Origin: Spirochaetales bacterium
GTDB lineage: Bacteria > Spirochaetota > Spirochaetia > Sphaerochaetales > Sphaerochaetaceae
Assembly (NCBI GenBank): GCA_012519125.1
Contig: JAAYQY010000102.1
Coordinates: 1 to 7,580 of the forward strand
DNA: 7,580 bases
Reading direction: 5' to 3'
Below, one piece after another: positions 5,805 through 7,580 of the stretch (its first letter is position 1; each line of letters starts with the position of its first letter). The notes under the pieces were generated by a model. That model was not told the origin of the DNA. It ran no database searches and saw only the letters and a program-made list of their open reading frames with translations. A program made the translations under genes and the position numbers.

Positions 5805-5835
5805 TTGTTTTGCAGATTGGAGTATGGAGGATGCT

Positions 5836-6423
5836 ATGAAAAAAGGAATCGGTTTTCTTGTTCTCTTGGTCATCGTGGTTTTGGCTGGCTGTACAACCAG
5901 TCGTGCCGTTGAACCTATCGAACCTGTCCAGCCTGCACGACCGGTGGTATTGGGCATGGATGGCATACCCCAGCCTGATTGGGTGTACAAGACGGTATCT
6001 GCACAAGATCGCCACTATGAGAGTGGATACGGCAAGATGTCGAACCAGCAGACCTCAATCAAGCGTGCAACCGTCGAGGCCAAGAACAAGATTGCCGAAT
6101 GGGTCAGCACCCAGGTGAAGGAAGTGATCGTCACCTATGTCAATGATGCGGGAAGCGGGGACAACAGGCAGGCTCTCGATGCCATGGAATCGATCAGCCT
6201 CCAGGTGGCGGAAGCCACCCTGTCCGGGGTGACGACCGAGGAGATGTGGGTTGATGCAGATGGCGGGGTCTGGGTGCTTTGCTCCATCCCCCTGGCCAAT
6301 GTCGAAAACAACTTCGGGCCTGCTGCTGCAGCCGTTGCAGAAGCGTTCTCCCAGAATGAGGCGTCCGATGCAGCCAGTGCAAAAATGAAGGATACTTTCT
6401 CCAGGTTGCTGAAGGGAGAATGA
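5836..6423 (+). CDS. LPP20-type outer-membrane or periplasmic lipoprotein
   Basis: A 195-residue lipoprotein. MKKGIGFLVLLVIVVLAGC is a lipoprotein signal sequence with lipobox LAGC; C19 would be lipidated and become the mature N-terminus. A Pro/Val-rich linker (about 24-46) leads to the folded part, which begins at PDWV (47-50). It continues with YESGYGKMSNQQTSIKRATVEAKNKI and a WVD-DGGVWVLCSIPLANV strand pair (138-156), the pattern of the LPP20 family, whose function is mostly unknown. An Ala-rich helix closes the protein. ATG 5836 was chosen because GGAGG (5826-5830) lies 5 bases upstream; the in-frame ATG at 5824 would put this site inside the gene. It is transcribed away from the secreted-protein gene and converges on the helicase gene. 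Possibly linked to envelope integrity, by family habit only. Confidence 0.8.
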   Translation: MKKGIGFLVLLVIVVLAGCTTSRAVEPIEPVQPARPVVLGMDGIPQPDWVYKTVSAQDRHYESGYGKMSNQQTSIKRATVEAKNKIAEWVSTQVKEVIVTYVNDAGSGDNRQALDAMESISLQVAEATLSGVTTEEMWVDADGGVWVLCSIPLANVENNFGPAAAAVAEAFSQNEASDAASAKMKDTFSRLLKGE

Positions 6424-6431
6424 TCCGATAT

Positions 6432-6445
6432 CAACCCTTTGGTTG
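6432..6445. terminator. Small hairpin between convergent lipoprotein and helicase genes
   Basis: CAACC (6432-6436) pairs with GGTTG (6441-6445) around the loop CTTT, 8 bases after the lipoprotein stop. There is no T-run after it on either strand. The placement fits a shared transcription end, but the hairpin is short and weak as a terminator. Confidence 0.25.
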
Positions 6446-6459
6446 CTGCGTGCATCGAA

Positions 6460-7580
6460 TCAATTCGTTTCCAGCATACCCAATCGTTCAGCTAGTTGCG
6501 TGTTACGCTCAAGTTGCTTCTGGTTTCTGATGGCATAGGAAATGGCTTTCTGCTCACCAATCAGAACAAGAGCCTTTTTCGCACGGGTTACTGCCGTGTA
6601 GAGCAAATTTCGCTGGAGCATGACAAAGTGGGTCATCATGAACGGCAGTACCACAATGGGGTATTCAGAACCCTGTGCCTTGTGGATGGTGGTGGCATAA
6701 GCCAGAACGACCGCACTCAGATCTGATTTCTCATAGGATACTTCCCGTCCATCGAAGGTTATCGTCAGTTCCTGATCGTCCGTATTGACCTCGGTGATGG
6801 TCCCAATGTCACCGTTGAAGACTTCCCTGTCGTAGTCGTTCTTGATCTGCATCACCTTGTCATGAAGCCGATACTCGGTACCCGAACGTTGGATGCTGGG
6901 CTTTGGAGCCTCTTTTGTTGAGGGATTCAGCCGTTGCTGCAGCATCATGTTCAGGTTGATGGTTCCGACAACACCTCGTTGCATAGGGGTGAGCACCTGG
7001 ATATCACGGATGGGATCGACATGATAGTAGGATGGGAGGCGTGTAGAGACCAAATCCAATATCTTTTCCAGAGCTTCCTCCGGTTTCTGCTTATCCAGAT
7101 GGAAGAAATCGGAATCCTTGCTGTTGGAACGATCGATTGCCTTGCCTTGGTTGATCTTGTGTGCATTCATCACAATGCGGCTGTCCAATGCTTGGCGAAA
7201 GATGCGCGTCAACTTCACCACCGGGACCATCCCCGATGCAATGATATCGGACAGGACATTTCCTGCCCCGACAGAGGGTAGTTGGTCGGTATCGCCCACC
7301 ATGATGAGTCGCATGCCGTTTGGGATAGCCTTGAGGAGGTTGTACATCAGGGAGATGTCAATCATGGAGCATTCGTCAAGGATGAGTACATCTCCTTCCA
7401 AAAGATTGCTGCTGTTTCTCTGGTACCCCAGTGGCGGTTTGAACTCAAGCAAACGGTGGATGGTTTTTGCCTCCATCCCGGTAGCTTCTGCCATCCGTTT
7501 GGCAGCTCTCCCCGTAGGGGCTGCGCACAAGATATGTGCTTTCGAGAGCCGGAAAGTTTCGATGATGCCCCCAGTGGTAG
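6460..7580 (-). CDS. recD2: RecD2-like SF1B DNA helicase, C-terminal part (cut by window edge)
   Basis: About 372 C-terminal residues of an ATP-driven 5'-3' DNA helicase of the RecD/TraA type without RecBC partners (RecD2), thought to act in repair and replication-fork maintenance. In visible order: TTGG at the cut edge, apparently directly after the Walker A lysine, which lies outside; motif Ia CAAPTGRAAKRM (from residue 18) with TIHRLLEF; Walker B LDECSMID (D68, E69); motif III GDTDQLPSVGAGN (95-107); motif IV LTRIFRQA (123-130); motif V ATTIHKAQGSE (about 295-305); motif VI YTAVTRAKKALVLIG (327-341). A short tail ends at ERLGMLETN. The coding frame is open to the window edge, so the methionine-like TTG at 7530 is not the start. 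All visible motifs are intact. It converges on the lipoprotein gene and is not linked to the hyd operon. Confidence 0.92.
   Translation of the reverse strand, partial: TTGGIIETFRLSKAHILCAAPTGRAAKRMAEATGMEAKTIHRLLEFKPPLGYQRNSSNLLEGDVLILDECSMIDISLMYNLLKAIPNGMRLIMVGDTDQLPSVGAGNVLSDIIASGMVPVVKLTRIFRQALDSRIVMNAHKINQGKAIDRSNSKDSDFFHLDKQKPEEALEKILDLVSTRLPSYYHVDPIRDIQVLTPMQRGVVGTINLNMMLQQRLNPSTKEAPKPSIQRSGTEYRLHDKVMQIKNDYDREVFNGDIGTITEVNTDDQELTITFDGREVSYEKSDLSAVVLAYATTIHKAQGSEYPIVVLPFMMTHFVMLQRNLLYTAVTRAKKALVLIGEQKAISYAIRNQKQLERNTQLAERLGMLETN

Noticed and set aside
1..7580. CRISPR arrays, insertion sequences, tRNA or rRNA genes
   Set aside because: No regularly spaced long repeats, no transposase, no terminal repeats and no tRNA cloverleaf were seen on either strand.

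Overview
The window centres on a compact plus-strand operon for building the [FeFe]-hydrogenase H-cluster. It runs: a small TM1266-type protein (348-599), the radical-SAM tyrosine lyase HydG (610-2121), the GTPase/scaffold HydF (2146-3405) and the radical-SAM enzyme HydE (3402-4433). Gaps are 10 and 24 bases, and the last two genes overlap by 4 bases, so one transcript is likely. HydG supplies Fe(CO)(CN) units, HydE works on the precursor of the azadithiolate-bridged di-iron subcluster, and HydF carries the finished [2Fe] precursor to the hydrogenase. The hydrogenase itself is not in the window. The owner is therefore probably a strict or facultative anaerobe that makes or uses H2.

Upstream of the operon (1-347) no complete gene is visible. 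In order there is a possible gene end, an 11-bp hairpin, an AT-rich dyad (98-122), a weak promoter (115-143) and a leader of about 200 bases full of hairpins. Within the leader, CACCTTTC at 282-289 can pair with the Shine-Dalgarno region of the first gene, or part of it can be held in an upstream arm. This is the layout of a translational riboswitch or other leader switch. I do not recognise it as a known class, and it is the best candidate here for something undescribed.

Downstream, a minus-strand gene (4473-5540) of visibly lower G+C encodes a secreted Asn/Thr/Ser-rich protein of unknown function. It faces away from a plus-strand LPP20-type lipoprotein gene (5836-6423); the roughly 295 bases between their start codons hold several inverted repeats. 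At the right edge a minus-strand RecD2-like SF1 helicase (6460-7580) is cut by the window just after its presumed Walker A motif.

The lipoprotein with its lipobox, the SF1B RecD2-type helicase, the moderate G+C and the full Hyd maturation set suggest a diderm anaerobe. The combination reminds me of Sphaerochaeta-like spirochaetes, but that is inference and no marker here proves it. The most unusual protein feature is in HydG: the middle cysteine of the C-terminal CX2CX22C motif, which binds the auxiliary cluster, is a glycine, while extra cysteines appear nearby.
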